The position numbers and the translations under genes are program-made. 15,485 nt of DNA, from the NCBI RefSeq assembly GCF_051710625.1, contig NZ_JBPESN010000052.1, positions 1 to 15,485 of the forward strand. Direction: 5' to 3'. The notes under the pieces were generated by a model. It saw only the letters and a list, made by a program, of their open reading frames with translations, was not told the origin of the DNA and ran no database searches. Source of the DNA: JBPESN01 sp051710625 (lineage in GTDB: Bacteria > Pseudomonadota > Gammaproteobacteria > Enterobacterales > Enterobacteriaceae). The first letter of the stretch is position 1, and each line of letters starts with the position of its first letter. Below are positions 1 through 7,756 of this stretch, piece by piece.

Positions 1-229
1 TGCGTTGTACCTTCTTCTTGAGCTCACGTATTTCGATTTGTTCCGGGGTTATGGGAGAGGCTTTTGGCGTTTTCCCCTGTCGCTCATCACGCAGTTGTTT
101 TACCCATTTCGTCATCGTAGAAAGGCCGACGTCCATGGCTTTTGCTGCTGGCGCGGCGGTGTAATTTTGGTCGACAACCAGTTGATCGGATTTGCATTTG
201 AATTCAGGACTAAAATTTCTTCTTTTCAT
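1..229 (-). CDS. IS3-family OrfA (helix-turn-helix protein), partial
   Basis: N-terminal 76 codons of OrfA of IS copy A; the 3' end is beyond the window edge. The ATG at 229-227 follows the same leader as in the other copies. The N-terminal part has the DNA-binding helix-turn-helix region typical of IS3 OrfA (AAKAMDVGLSTMTKWVKQLR, residues about 28-47). It is followed by the start of the leucine-zipper-like segment used for dimerisation with OrfAB. The visible part has no stop or frameshift, so OrfA may be functional. Confidence 0.85.
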   Translation of the reverse strand, partial: MKRRNFSPEFKCKSDQLVVDQNYTAAPAAKAMDVGLSTMTKWVKQLRDERQGKTPKASPITPEQIEIRELKKKVQR

Positions 230-301
230 TGGTGCACCCGTGTTGTTCTGAGGTGAGCATATCACCTCTGTTCAGGTGGCCAAATTTAGTGTGCCACTAC
301 A
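1..301 (-). mobile_element. IS3-family insertion sequence, copy A (partial, left end)
   Basis: This is the left-end portion of an IS3-family element; the rest lies outside the window. It runs on the minus strand, and its terminus reads TGTAGTGGCACACT inward from position 301, the same terminus as in copies B, C and D. It contains the start of orfA. It differs from B and C at several bases, for example the orfA codons that give FKCKSDQLV. The insertion cuts off the 5' end of the MFS gene that follows, and no host-gene start remains between the two. Family assignment rests on the orfA/orfB protein sequence seen in the complete copies; resemblance to the ISEhe3-like group is from memory. Confidence 0.9.
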
Positions 302-1353
302 CATTGATTTCTACCTACCGGTTATTCCCCTCATCGCCCACGGGCTCCATATTGATGAATCCCTCATCCAATCGACAATCCCGCTTTTCATCGGTGTCAT
401 GGGTATCGGCCAGCTTATTACCGGACCGCTGGTAGACTATTTTGGCCATCGTCCGCTGGTGCTGGTCGGGGTAGTGCTGTACGGCGCGGGTGCCATATTG
501 GCTGCCGTGGCGACGACCCCCTGGCTATTTGTTCTGTCGCGTGTACTACAGGTGCTGGCGGTGTGCTGTACCACCGTTGCGTTATTTAGCTGCGTGCGTG
601 ACAGGTTGGACGGCAACGATGCTGCCTGCTCCTTCAGTTTTCTTAATGGTACGCTGAATATTGTTCCCGCGCTGGCGCCGATGGCGGGGGTTCGCAGGCG
701 GTAAGCTTCGGTTGGCGCGCGCCGTTCTGGGCGTTGGCCGGCTATTCACTGTTGGTCTGGGCGCTGGTGGCCGTCGGCCTGCCGGAAACCCGTCCCGCGG
801 GGACCCGGATGTCAACTACCCTGCCCTTTGTCTGCTATGGGCAGATAGCGGCCATCGCCGCTTTATTGTGTTTGCCCTGGTGAATATTGGCGCCATGCCG
901 ATGGCGTTGACCTACGTCTCGCTGTCGTCGCAGGTGCTCATGGGGGAAGGCGGGCTGTCGCCTCTGGGCTTTTCCATGGTGTTCGGCGCCAACGGCTTTT
1001 GGATTATGTTGGCAAGCGTTATCGCCAATCGGGTGATTCGTAAAATGGGACGCCCGACGTGTCTGACGCTCGGGACAGTATTGATGGTGCTCGGCAGTCT
1101 GATGCTAGTGCTCAGCGTCACCACGGCGCTGACGAGCTGGCAGACGCATTGGCTGAGCTACATGTTACCCGTTGCGACCGCCTGTGCCGGCCAGGCATTT
1201 TTAATGGGACCGGCCACGAGCTATGCGCTGGAGCCGTTCGCCGCAGAAGCCGGCGTCGCGTCGGCGCTGAACGGGTTTGTGCAGCGGGCCGGCGTCAACT
1301 GGCTACACACGCGCCGCCATGTTGCGCCACGGCTTAGCCGGTTGACGCCTTAA
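302..1353 (+). pseudogene. Bcr/CflA-type MFS drug efflux transporter, truncated and frameshifted
   Basis: Remnant of a 12-helix major facilitator antiporter of the inner membrane. After the IS junction the frame reads HIDFYLPVIPLIAHG, matching the TM1 motif (D-YLP) of Bcr/CflA efflux pumps, then GQLITGPLVDYFGHRP, the MFS loop 2-3 signature. The frame must be changed twice. Near 690 it moves to a frame reading FGWRAPFWALAGYSLLVW. Near 845-855 it moves to one reading RRFIVFALVNIGAMPMALTY. After about 1290 the reading is no longer family-like. The 5' end, including the native start, was removed by IS copy A. A GTG at 276 inside the IS gives an accidental in-frame fusion (MAKFSVPL-HIDFYLP), but that runs only to 704. 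Clearly a pseudogene; the exact family member (bcr, cflA, mdtL or another) is not resolved. Confidence 0.85.
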
Positions 1354-1356
1354 AGC

Positions 1357-1389
1357 CCGGGCGTCATGCCATGGACGCGGCGTGCCCGG
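1357..1389. other. GC-rich inverted repeat downstream of dadX
   Basis: GCGTC (1361-1365) pairs with GACGC (1374-1378) around an 8-base loop. Outer CCGG (1357-1360) can pair with the CCGG at 1386-1389. It lies between the stop of the broken MFS gene and the stop of dadX, which are convergent. No U-tract follows on either strand, so calling it a terminator would be speculative. Confidence 0.25.
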
Positions 1390-1447
1390 ACCGACAGCGG
1401 CGCACCTTGCGCGCCCTTCACGCCACAATAAAGCCAAAGCGACCCGC

Positions 1448-2518
1448 TCAGCGAACTTGCACCGTGACCCGCGGCGTCAGCGCGCTCATCAGTTCATAGC
1501 CCAGGGTGCCAGCAGACGCCGCCACTTCGTCGATTTTAACGTTATCTCCCCAGAGCTCTACCGCAGAGCCGATGCGGGCCTGCGGACAAGGCTGCAAGTC
1601 CACCATCAGCATATCCATGGACACCGCGCCGAGAGTGCGCGTCCTTACGCCGTCGACCCAAATCGGCGTCCCAGTCGGCGCGTAGCGCGGATAGCCATCG
1701 GCGTAACCGCAGGCGACGACGCCGACCCGCTGCGTCTCGCTCACCCGGTGACGGCCGCCATAACCGATACGGCCACCTGCCGGCACCGACTGCACGGCAA
1801 TCAATTCGCTTTGCAGCGTCATCACCGGCCGCAAAACGCTGGCGGCAATATCCTGCCAGTTCCCGCTGGGGGACGCGCCATAGAGAATAATGCCAGGCCG
1901 CACCCATTGCCCGTGGGTCTCGGGATGCCACAAGGTGGTGGCGGAATTTGCCAGACAGCGCGGGCCTGTCAAACCGTCACCCGCGCGCGCCACGACCGCC
2001 ATTTGCCCCTCAACCCCTTCCGGCATATCCGCATAGGCGAAGTGGGTCATTAACGTTAGGGTCGCCACGTGTTTCAGCGCGTTCAGCGCCTGCCAGGCAC
2101 CGGGCAATGCCCGCTCGCTGAAGCCCAGCCGATTCATGCCGCTATTGAGTTTCAGGTAGATATCCAGCGGCGCTCGCGGGGTCATCCGCCTTAAGGCCTC
2201 AGTCTGCCAGTCGCTGTGCACGACGCTGGTCAATCGATAGCGATCGATAACTGCTAAATCCGCCGGCTGAAAAAAACCCTCCAGCAGTAAAATGGGGCCC
2301 TGCCAGCCCTTTTCCCGCAGCACTACCGCCTCATGAAGATCCAGCAGCGCAAAACCATCCGTCTGCTGCAACCCTTGCCAAACGGCATTCAGACCATGGC
2401 CATAGCCATTGGCTTTGATAACCGACCACACGTGCGCTTGCGGCGCATGTCGGCGGACGACGGTTAAATTAGACGCCAACGCCGCGGAATCCACCGTGGC
2501 AACAATCGGACGTGGCAT
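1448..2518 (-). CDS. dadX: Alanine racemase, DadX-type (PLP-dependent)
   Basis: Cytoplasmic alanine racemase that interconverts L- and D-alanine; D-alanine goes to peptidoglycan. The protein is 356 residues, the same length as E. coli DadX, and open throughout. The PLP-binding motif VIKANGYGHG carries the Schiff-base lysine at K35. The second catalytic residue is the tyrosine in GRIGYGG (Y253). Other fold-III racemase landmarks are NSGMNRLGF (about 125-133), HPETHGQWVRPGIILYGASP (about 198-217) and the C-terminal SMDM segment. The ATG at 2518 is preceded by AAGGAG at a good distance. It lies 45 bases after the ancestral stop of dadA, so it was the second gene of a dadAX operon. With dadA broken, D-alanine made here is no longer the intermediate of alanine catabolism, which fits a cell-wall role. 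The choice of dadX over alr rests on the dadA context. Confidence 0.95.
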   Translation of the reverse strand: MPRPIVATVDSAALASNLTVVRRHAPQAHVWSVIKANGYGHGLNAVWQGLQQTDGFALLDLHEAVVLREKGWQGPILLLEGFFQPADLAVIDRYRLTSVVHSDWQTEALRRMTPRAPLDIYLKLNSGMNRLGFSERALPGAWQALNALKHVATLTLMTHFAYADMPEGVEGQMAVVARAGDGLTGPRCLANSATTLWHPETHGQWVRPGIILYGASPSGNWQDIAASVLRPVMTLQSELIAVQSVPAGGRIGYGGRHRVSETQRVGVVACGYADGYPRYAPTGTPIWVDGVRTRTLGAVSMDMLMVDLQPCPQARIGSAVELWGDNVKIDEVAASAGTLGYELMSALTPRVTVQVR

Positions 2519-2563
2519 GAAAACAGCTCCTTACCTCTACAAAATAGCCGCTGGAGGCGGCCT

Positions 2564-3467
2564 TAGACCCTCCGCGCTACCGCTACGGCATCAAACCCCG
2601 GTGCATAACGCGCGACCGAGAGATCGTCATAACGAATTTCCGGTACCCGTGCGCTGATAATACCCGCTAAAAGACGCCCCGCGCCGCATGCCATTGTCCA
2701 GGCAAGTGTGCCGTGGCCGGTATTTCAGATAGAGATTCCGCAGCGCCGTGGCGCCCACCAGCGGCGTGCCGTCCGGCGGCAGCGGCCGCAGGCCGGTCCA
2801 GAACGTCGCCTGGTCGATATGTCCCCCCGCGGGGAATAGATCCCGCACCACTGTTTCCAGCGTCAGCCGACGTTTTGCCGGCAGATCGGTATTAAAACCG
2901 GTGATTTCCGCCATCCTGCCTACCCGAATACGCCGATCGAAGCGGGTGATGGCAACTTTATAGGTTTCATCCAGCACGGTAAACACCGGCGCACCCTGCT
3001 CATTCGCCAATGGGATCGTCAGCGAATACCCCTTTAGCGGATAAACCGGAATAGACACAACATCCTGCGGCATCGCGGTGGAATAGGATCCCAGTGCCAT
3101 CACGTACGCATCGGCGTGCAGGATTTTACTGCCCGCAGCTCACGCCTGCGCACCAGCAAGTCGATAGGACAGTTATAACGGAATTCAACACCCTTTCTAC
3201 CGCCATGCCAGCAAGATGGCAGGTAAATAACTGACAATCGCTGGTTTCATCGTTCGGCAGGCGTAAACGGCCGGAAAGCTTGTGCGCAACGCTCGGCGCG
3301 GCCCAGGGCGCGGAATAGCCGGGCGATATCTGGCCGGCGTTGTTGGCGCTCGTTGCCAGCGCCAAGCTGGGCTGACGGTCGAGTACGGTAACCTCATGCC
3401 CTTGTTGCGCTAAATATCAAGCCGACGTCACACCGATGATGCCACTGCCTAAAACAATTACCTGCAT
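2564..3467 (-). pseudogene. dadA: D-amino acid dehydrogenase small subunit, decayed
   Basis: Remnant of the FAD-dependent membrane-associated dehydrogenase that oxidises D-alanine to pyruvate. The ATG at 3467 opens MQVIVLGSGIIGVTSA, the Rossmann FAD-binding motif GxGxxG, but a TGA at 3419-3417 replaces the expected Trp of the motif end. The text continues with ANNAGQISPGYSAPWAAP, then jumps directly to VAHKLSGRLRLPNDET. About 130-140 residues between them in E. coli DadA are therefore missing. Further frame changes follow near 3205 and between 3100 and 3130. The C-terminal FAD half is readable (VYPLKGYSLTIPLANEQGAP, FWTGLRPLPPDGTP), then one more shift near 2715 restores TGHGTLAWTMACGAGRL and the stop at 2564. 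Length is about 904 bases against roughly 1300 for the intact gene. Confidence 0.95.
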
Positions 3468-3714
3468 GGTTGTCTGATCCCAAACCCCTATCCGCTACAA
3501 CAGAAAATGCTGGCGTGCGAAAGATAAGTAAAAAGATGCACCGCGAGCGTCATACACGCCGGCCGGAGAGTTGTTGACATTTTATTAAATACTTTGCTGC
3601 ATGGCTAATTCAATAGTAAAATGAAAAAATTGATTTAATCATACAAAGTGATTAGAAGCGGGATAAAATAGCATTAATATTTTGTCAGTCATTATTTTGC
3701 AGCATGAAAAACCC
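3468..3714. promoter_or_regulatory. AT-rich dadA-ycgB divergent regulatory region
   Basis: The stretch between the dadA start and about 3714 is much more AT-rich than the surrounding genes, mainly at 3570-3710. In E. coli this intergenic region holds the Lrp- and CRP-controlled dad promoters. I cannot place a convincing -35/-10 pair. A TTGACA occurs at 3574-3579 on the plus strand but no -10 box stands at a 16-18 base spacing. It could still drive the only intact gene of the operon, dadX, through the dadA remnant. Confidence 0.35.
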
Positions 3715-4131
3715 CACCCTTGGTCATTTATTGCCAGAACAGTCGACCCGCCGTCGATCACGGCGATAAGAATTTAATATGGACTTACGGAAGAGGAAAT
3801 GAATATTTCCCTGTGACACCCCGCCGCGCCTATGAATTTCCCCCCGTCCCGCGGCCTTTCACTTGTCCATGTTCAGGCCTTTTGCAGCAGCCCAGGCCGC
3901 GCCGTAACGCATACGGCTTGGCACGCCACGCTGCCGGGGACGGTGTCTCTGGCGCGTGGTCGCCGCACATAGCCTCCCGCCAGGCGGACACATAACGCAT
4001 CTGCGACACTTCGCCCCAGCCCGCAAGGCCTGCCGAAGCGCAAATATCACCGCGCGCACGCGGTTGCCCTAAACAAGGGATTGCCCTATCGCATCATTCG
4101 CGATTTTCATCTTGCGCTAGGATTAATAATA
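3715..4131. other. Long stretch with no recognisable gene upstream of ycgB
   Basis: About 400 bases without a gene I can name. The part 3850-4060 is GC-rich and allows short open frames on both strands. A minus-strand reading containing GEVSQMRYVSAWREAM has a plausible protein look but no start, stop or family I know. It may be an eroded gene or simply non-coding sequence. Confidence 0.3.
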
Positions 4132-4155
4132 AGACAGCATGATCTCGTGCTGTCT
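4132..4155. promoter_or_regulatory. 8-bp perfect inverted repeat just upstream of ycgB
   Basis: AGACAGCA (4132-4139) and TGCTGTCT (4148-4155) are perfect inverted repeats separated by 8 bases, ending 20 bases before the ycgB ATG. It could be an operator or a hairpin in the ycgB leader. No known regulator consensus is claimed. Confidence 0.4.
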
Positions 4156-4174
4156 GTAACGATGAGGTGCGCTG

Positions 4175-4508
4175 ATGACGATATCTATTGATGAACGATC
4201 ACCTTCTGCCACATGTCTTAGCGATGGACCGGATTAGACATTTGAACTGCTCCAGCAATATCTCGATGAAATTGACCGGGTAGCCAAACATTATCGGCTG
4301 GACACCTATCCCCATCAAATAGAAGTTATCACTTCCGAACAAATGATGGATGCCTACTCCAGCGTGGGTATGCCTATCAATTACACCCACTGGTCTTTCG
4401 GCAAAAAGTTCATTGAAACGGAACAGCGCTATAAGCACGGTTAACAGGGATTGGCCTATGAGATTGTGATTAACTCCAATCCTTGTATCGTTTATCTGAT
4501 AGAAGAAA
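4175..4508 (+). pseudogene. ycgB: SpoVR-family protein YcgB, 5' fragment interrupted by IS
   Basis: The ATG at 4175, preceded by a GATGAGG ribosome-binding sequence, opens a reading that matches the N-terminus of enterobacterial YcgB (about 510 residues): LSDGPD, then TFELLQQYLDEIDRVAKHYR, then THWSFGKKFIETEQRYKHG. Two in-frame stops are present: TAG at 4235-4237 where the family has Trp, and TAA at 4442-4444 where it has Gln. Both fit single C/G-to-T/A changes. The gene ends at about codon 111, where IS copy B begins, and I find none of its remaining 400 codons on the far side of the IS. YcgB has no established enzymatic role; it is linked to stationary phase and stress in enterics. Confidence 0.93.
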
Positions 4509-4516
4509 TGTAGTGG

Positions 4517-5434
4517 TCAACTAAAACTGGCCACCGCGTTAGCGTTTTTCCAGTATCTATTTTCTGATTCGTTTGGTGGCAACCCATAGTTATATTCATG
4601 CGGCCTGAGTGCGTTGTAATATCCCACGATATAGTCGGTAATTTCATGAGCTGCTTCGCTGAAGCTTATGTAGCCCGTTACCGGTATCCACTCGTTTTTC
4701 AGGCTTCTGAAGAAGCGCTCCATCGGACTGCTATCCCAACAGTTACCCCGCCGACTCATGCTTTATTTGATCCGGTAACGCCACAGCAACTGTCGGAACT
4801 GCCTGCTCGTATAGTGGCTACCCTGATCGCTGTGGAACATCACTCCGGCTGGTTTGCCACGCGTTTCCCATGCCATTTCCAGTGCTTTGATGGTTAGTCT
4901 GCTGTCCGGGGAGAACAACATAGCCCAGCCCACCGGTTTCCTTGCGGACAGATCAAGAACAACCGCAAGGTATGCCCAGCGTTTCCCGGTCCAGATATAC
5001 GTCACATCGCCGCACCATATCTGGTTTGGCTCCGTTATAGCGAACTGGCGCTCAAGATAATTCAGGATCGCAACATGCTCCTGACCGCCACGTTTATACC
5101 TGTGCGTCGGCTGCTGACAACTGACCAGCCCCAGCTCTTTCATGAGCCTGCCTGCGAGCCAGCGCCCCATCCGGAAGCCTCTCTAGGTTGCCATGGTGGC
5201 GATACTTCTCGCGCCAGCTGCACTATGGCTGATACTGCGCAGTTCATGAACCTGACTGCGCAATACCGTTCGCCTGCCGTCTGGCCTGTCAGGACGACTT
5301 TTCCAGTATTTGTAACTGCTGCGATGAACCCTGAACACGTGGCAGAGTATGGCCACAGGATAATGCGCTTTGAGTTTCCCGATTAACGAGAACTGTTCAG
5401 GGAGTCTGACATCAAGAGCGCTGTAGCCTTTTTT
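4517..5434 (-). pseudogene. IS3-family transposase OrfB, copy B, two internal stops
   Basis: DDE transposase domain (rve family) reached by -1 frameshifting from orfA. Reading from the heptamer, the frame passes through LIGKLKAHYPVAILCHVFRV, then meets TAG at 5185-5183 where the family has Gln (ATMAT-stop-RGFRMGRW). It stays open through the first two catalytic aspartates (WCGDVTYIWTG and FHSDQGSHYTS), meets TAA at 4765-4763 (RYRIK-stop-SMSRRGNCWD, again a Gln position), and then contains the catalytic Glu (SPMERFFRSLKNEW) and the end at 4517. All stops lie in one frame. Catalytic residues are intact, but no single polypeptide joins them without readthrough. Confidence 0.9.
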
Positions 5435-5685
5435 AATATTTCATTTTCCATTTCAATGCGTTGTACCTTCTTCTTGAGCTCACGTATTTCGATTTGTTCC
5501 GGGGTTATGGAAGAGGCTTTTGGCGTTTTCCCCTGTCGCTCATCACGCAGTTGTTTTACCCATTTCGTCATCGTAGAAAAACCGACGTCCATGGCTTTTG
5601 CTGCTGGTGCGGCGGTGTAATTTTGGTCGACAACCGGTTGAGCGGATTCGCGTTTGAATGCAGGACTAAAATTTCTTCTTTTCAT
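5383..5685 (-). CDS. IS3-family OrfA, copy B
   Basis: 100-residue transposition regulatory/DNA-binding protein, intact. The start MKRRNFSPAFKRESAQ is followed by a helix-turn-helix (AAKAMDVGFSTMTKWVKQLR) and a coiled-coil C-terminus (IEIRELKKKVQRIEMENEIL). A canonical IS3 slippery heptamer A_AAA_AAG lies on the minus strand at 5434-5428 in the correct phase. A -1 shift there would fuse OrfA to OrfB to make the transposase. The ATG at 5685 is the start common to all copies. An in-frame codon further upstream also exists, but it lies in the terminal region of the element. Confidence 0.9.
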   Translation of the reverse strand: MKRRNFSPAFKRESAQPVVDQNYTAAPAAKAMDVGFSTMTKWVKQLRDERQGKTPKASSITPEQIEIRELKKKVQRIEMENEILKKATALLMSDSLNSSR

Positions 5686-5838
5686 TGGTGCACCCGTGTT
5701 GTTCTGAGGTGAGCATATCACCTCTGTTCAGGTGGCCAAATTCAGTGTGCCACTACAAAGCCAGTTTGCGCAACATGCAGAAACGATTGTCGCCAGCGGC
5801 GAGATAATCCGCTCGCCTGGGAACGATGACCTACGTGT

Positions 5839-5858
5839 GACGGCGTCGTAACGCCGTC
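5839..5858. other. Perfect 8-bp hairpin downstream of dsbB
   Basis: GACGGCGT (5839-5846) and ACGCCGTC (5851-5858) form a perfect stem with a 4-base loop, 9 bases beyond the dsbB stop. It could end the dsbB transcript. The following minus-strand bases are not U-rich, so intrinsic terminator activity is uncertain. The rest of 5758-5867 has no gene I recognise. Confidence 0.45.
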
Positions 5859-5867
5859 GTGCCGTCA

Positions 5868-6398
5868 TCAGCGTGAAAAAAAATCCCGTTTGGGCGCGGG
5901 GAAGAATTGCGCAAGCAAAATAAGTACCGCTACCGCCAGATAGGCGCCGAAGATGACGATCATCCATTGCGGCATTCCCAACGACAGAAAATGCCATTGG
6001 CGGACGGCGCAGTCACCGCTGGCGCTGAAGACCGACGGCAGCCACTTATCCAACGGTAGCCAGGTAGGAAAACTGACAAAAAAGTCGCAGGTGACAGACA
6101 AGGAGGGATACAGTTGAATATCGGTGTGTTTTATTGCCAGCTGTAGGCCCTCCCAGGCGCTGTACAACCATATGGCCAGGCCGGCGAAACGCAGCGCCGT
6201 CGCGGGAGCGATGGCGCCCACCAGCCCGGCGGCAACGACCCCATACAGGGCACAACGTTGATAGATACACAAAACGCAGGGTTTGAGCAGCATAACATGC
6301 TGAAAATAAAGCGCGGCCAGTTCCAGCGCGAAGGCGGTGAGTGCCAATAGTAACCAGGCTGCGCGATGTTTGGAGCAGCGGTTTAACGATCGCATCAT
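5868..6398 (-). CDS. dsbB: Disulfide bond formation protein B
   Basis: Inner-membrane quinone reductase that reoxidises DsbA and passes electrons to ubiquinone or menaquinone. The protein is 176 residues, identical in length to E. coli DsbB, with four hydrophobic helices. The first periplasmic loop carries the redox pair C41-V-L-C44 (KPCVLCIYQRC). The second loop has C104 (SVTCDFF) and C130 (SASGDC). The quinone-proximal WLYSAWEGLQL segment and the basic tail PKRDFFSR are present. The ATG at 6398 gives the same N-terminus as E. coli (MMRSLNRCSK against MLRFLNQCSQ). It is the only intact gene between IS copies B and C. In E. coli it follows nhaB, which is absent here. Its strand is opposite to that expected from the flanking gene order. 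Confidence 0.97.
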   Translation of the reverse strand: MMRSLNRCSKHRAAWLLLALTAFALELAALYFQHVMLLKPCVLCIYQRCALYGVVAAGLVGAIAPATALRFAGLAIWLYSAWEGLQLAIKHTDIQLYPSLSVTCDFFVSFPTWLPLDKWLPSVFSASGDCAVRQWHFLSLGMPQWMIVIFGAYLAVAVLILLAQFFPAPKRDFFSR

Positions 6399-6579
6399 AA
6401 AGAGTGTCCAGAACAGTTAAGTGGCGTAAAACGAGTATTCTAAATCAAAAAACAACAGAAACCAGCGTCTTTTCCGCCGGCCGTACGCCTGAGGCCGCGC
6501 CGTTTTACTATTATTGAGGTTAGCCCGCGCGCCCGGACCGTAAAAAAGCGCTCTTTTGGCTGCCTATCACCATAAGCGG
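6399..6579. promoter_or_regulatory. dsbB upstream region
   Basis: The 181 bases between the dsbB start and IS copy C should contain the dsbB promoter. In other enterics nhaB lies in this position. I found no nhaB coding remnant and no confident -35/-10 pair. An AT-rich patch at about 6435-6460 is the most promoter-like part. Confidence 0.25.
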
Positions 6580-6587
6580 GGTAGTGG

Positions 6588-7505
6588 TCAACTAAAACTG
6601 GCCACCGCGTTAGCGTTTTTCCAGTATCTATTTTCTGATTCGTTTGGTGGCAACCCACCGTTATATTTATGCGGCCTGAGTGCGTTGTAATATCCCACGA
6701 TATAGTCGGTAATTTCATGAGCTGCTTCGCTGAAGCTTATGTAGCCCGTTACGGGTATCCACTCGTTTTTCAGACTTCTGAAGAAGCGCTCCATCGGACT
6801 GCTATCCCAACAGTTACCCCGCCGACTCATGCTTTATTTGATCCGGTAACGCCACAGCAACTGTCGGAACTGCCTGCTCGTATAGTGGCTACCCTGATCG
6901 CTGTGGAACATCACTCCGGCTGGTTTGCCACGCGTTTCCCATGCCATTTCCAGTGCTTTGATGGTTAGTCTGCTGTCCGGGGAGAACAACATAGCCCAGC
7001 CCACCGGTTTCCTTGCGGACAGATCAAGAACAACCGCAAGGTATGCCCAGCGTTTCCCGGTCCAGATATACGTCACATCGCCGCACCATATCTGGTTTGG
7101 CTCCGTTATAGCGAACTGGCGCTCAAGATAATTCAGGATCGCAACATGCTCCTGACCGCCACGTTTATACCTGTGCGTCGGCTGCTGACAACTGACCAGC
7201 CCCAGCTCTTTCATGAGCCTGCCTGCGAGCCAGCGCCCCATCCGGAAGCCTCTCTAGGTTGCCATGGTGGCGATACTTCTCGCGCCAGCTGCACTATGGC
7301 TGATACTGCGCAGTTCATGAACCTGACTGCGCAATACCGTTCGCCTGCCGTCTGGCCTGTCAGGACGACTTTTCCAGTATTTGTAACTGCTGCGATGAAC
7401 CCTGAACACGTGGCAGAGTATGGCCACAGGATAATGCGCTTTGAGTTTCCCGATTAACGAGAACTGTTCAGGGAGTCTGACATCAAGAGCGCTGTAGCCT
7501 TTTTT
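6588..7505 (-). pseudogene. IS3-family transposase OrfB, copy C, two internal stops
   Basis: Same architecture and the same two lesions as copy B. TAG at 7256-7254 lies before the MGRWLAGRLMKELG segment, and TAA at 6836-6834 lies between the second catalytic Asp and the catalytic Glu. GDVTYI, HSDQGSHY and SPMERFFRSLKNEW are retained. The short MSRRGNCWD-starting frame at the 3' end holds only the Glu-containing C-terminus and cannot be active alone. Confidence 0.9.
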
Positions 7506-7756
7506 AATATTTCATTTTCCATTTCAATGCGTTGTACCTTCTTCTTGAGCTCACGTATTTCGATTTGTTCCGGGGTTATGGAAGAGGCTTTTGGCGTTTT
7601 CCCCTGTCGCTCATCACGCAGTTGTTTTACCCATTTCCTCATCGTAGAAAAACCGACGTCCATGGCTTTTGCTGCTGGTGCGGCGGTGTAATTTTGGTCG
7701 ACAACCGGTTGAGCGGATTCGCGTTTGAATTCAGGACTAAAATTTCTTCTTTTCAT
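7454..7756 (-). CDS. IS3-family OrfA, copy C
   Basis: 100-residue OrfA, intact, with the same helix-turn-helix and coiled-coil layout as copy B. Visible differences are FSPEF in place of FSPAF near the start and FSTMRKW in place of FSTMTKW in the helix-turn-helix. The slippery heptamer A_AAA_AAG is at 7505-7499 on the minus strand, in phase. Confidence 0.9.
   Translation of the reverse strand: MKRRNFSPEFKRESAQPVVDQNYTAAPAAKAMDVGFSTMRKWVKQLRDERQGKTPKASSITPEQIEIRELKKKVQRIEMENEILKKATALLMSDSLNSSR

Larger units (their letters stand above)
4509..5757 (-). mobile_element. IS3-family insertion sequence, copy B (complete, 1249 bp)
   Basis: Full-length element bounded by TGTAGTGGTCAACTAAAACT (from 4509) and, on the other strand, TGTAGTGGCACACTGAATTT (from 5757). 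These are imperfect terminal inverted repeats of about 26 bases that share TGTAGTGG and GGCCACC. It encodes OrfA and a frameshift-dependent OrfB. The 3-base flanks are AAA (4506-4508) and AAG (5758-5760), so there is no exact target duplication. This suggests later rearrangement or deletion next to the element, in line with the missing ycgB 3' end. It is about 99% identical to copy C by eye. Confidence 0.95.

Noticed and set aside
5..256. 83-residue open frame (MYLLLELTYFDLFRGYG...), recurring at 5461, 7532 and, on the other strand, 15054
   Set aside because: It is the antisense shadow of IS orfA; it recurs only because the IS recurs, and the orfA strand has the helix-turn-helix protein.
1382..2053. 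Long plus-strand open frame opposite dadX
   Set aside because: It is low-complexity Arg/His-rich antisense reading of a high-GC gene, with no family resemblance.
3720..3995. 91-residue open frame between dadA and ycgB
   Set aside because: It has no ribosome-binding site or family resemblance and an atypical composition; described only as unassigned sequence.
4598..5386. Plus-strand open frames of 68-103 residues across IS copies B and C
   Set aside because: These are antisense to orfB; the opposite strand carries the DDE transposase motifs.
5758..5850. Short plus-strand tail (ending in GNDDLRVTAS) after IS copy B as the 3' end of ycgB
   Set aside because: It does not match the known YcgB C-terminus (CPPRMGNL), and no family could be assigned.
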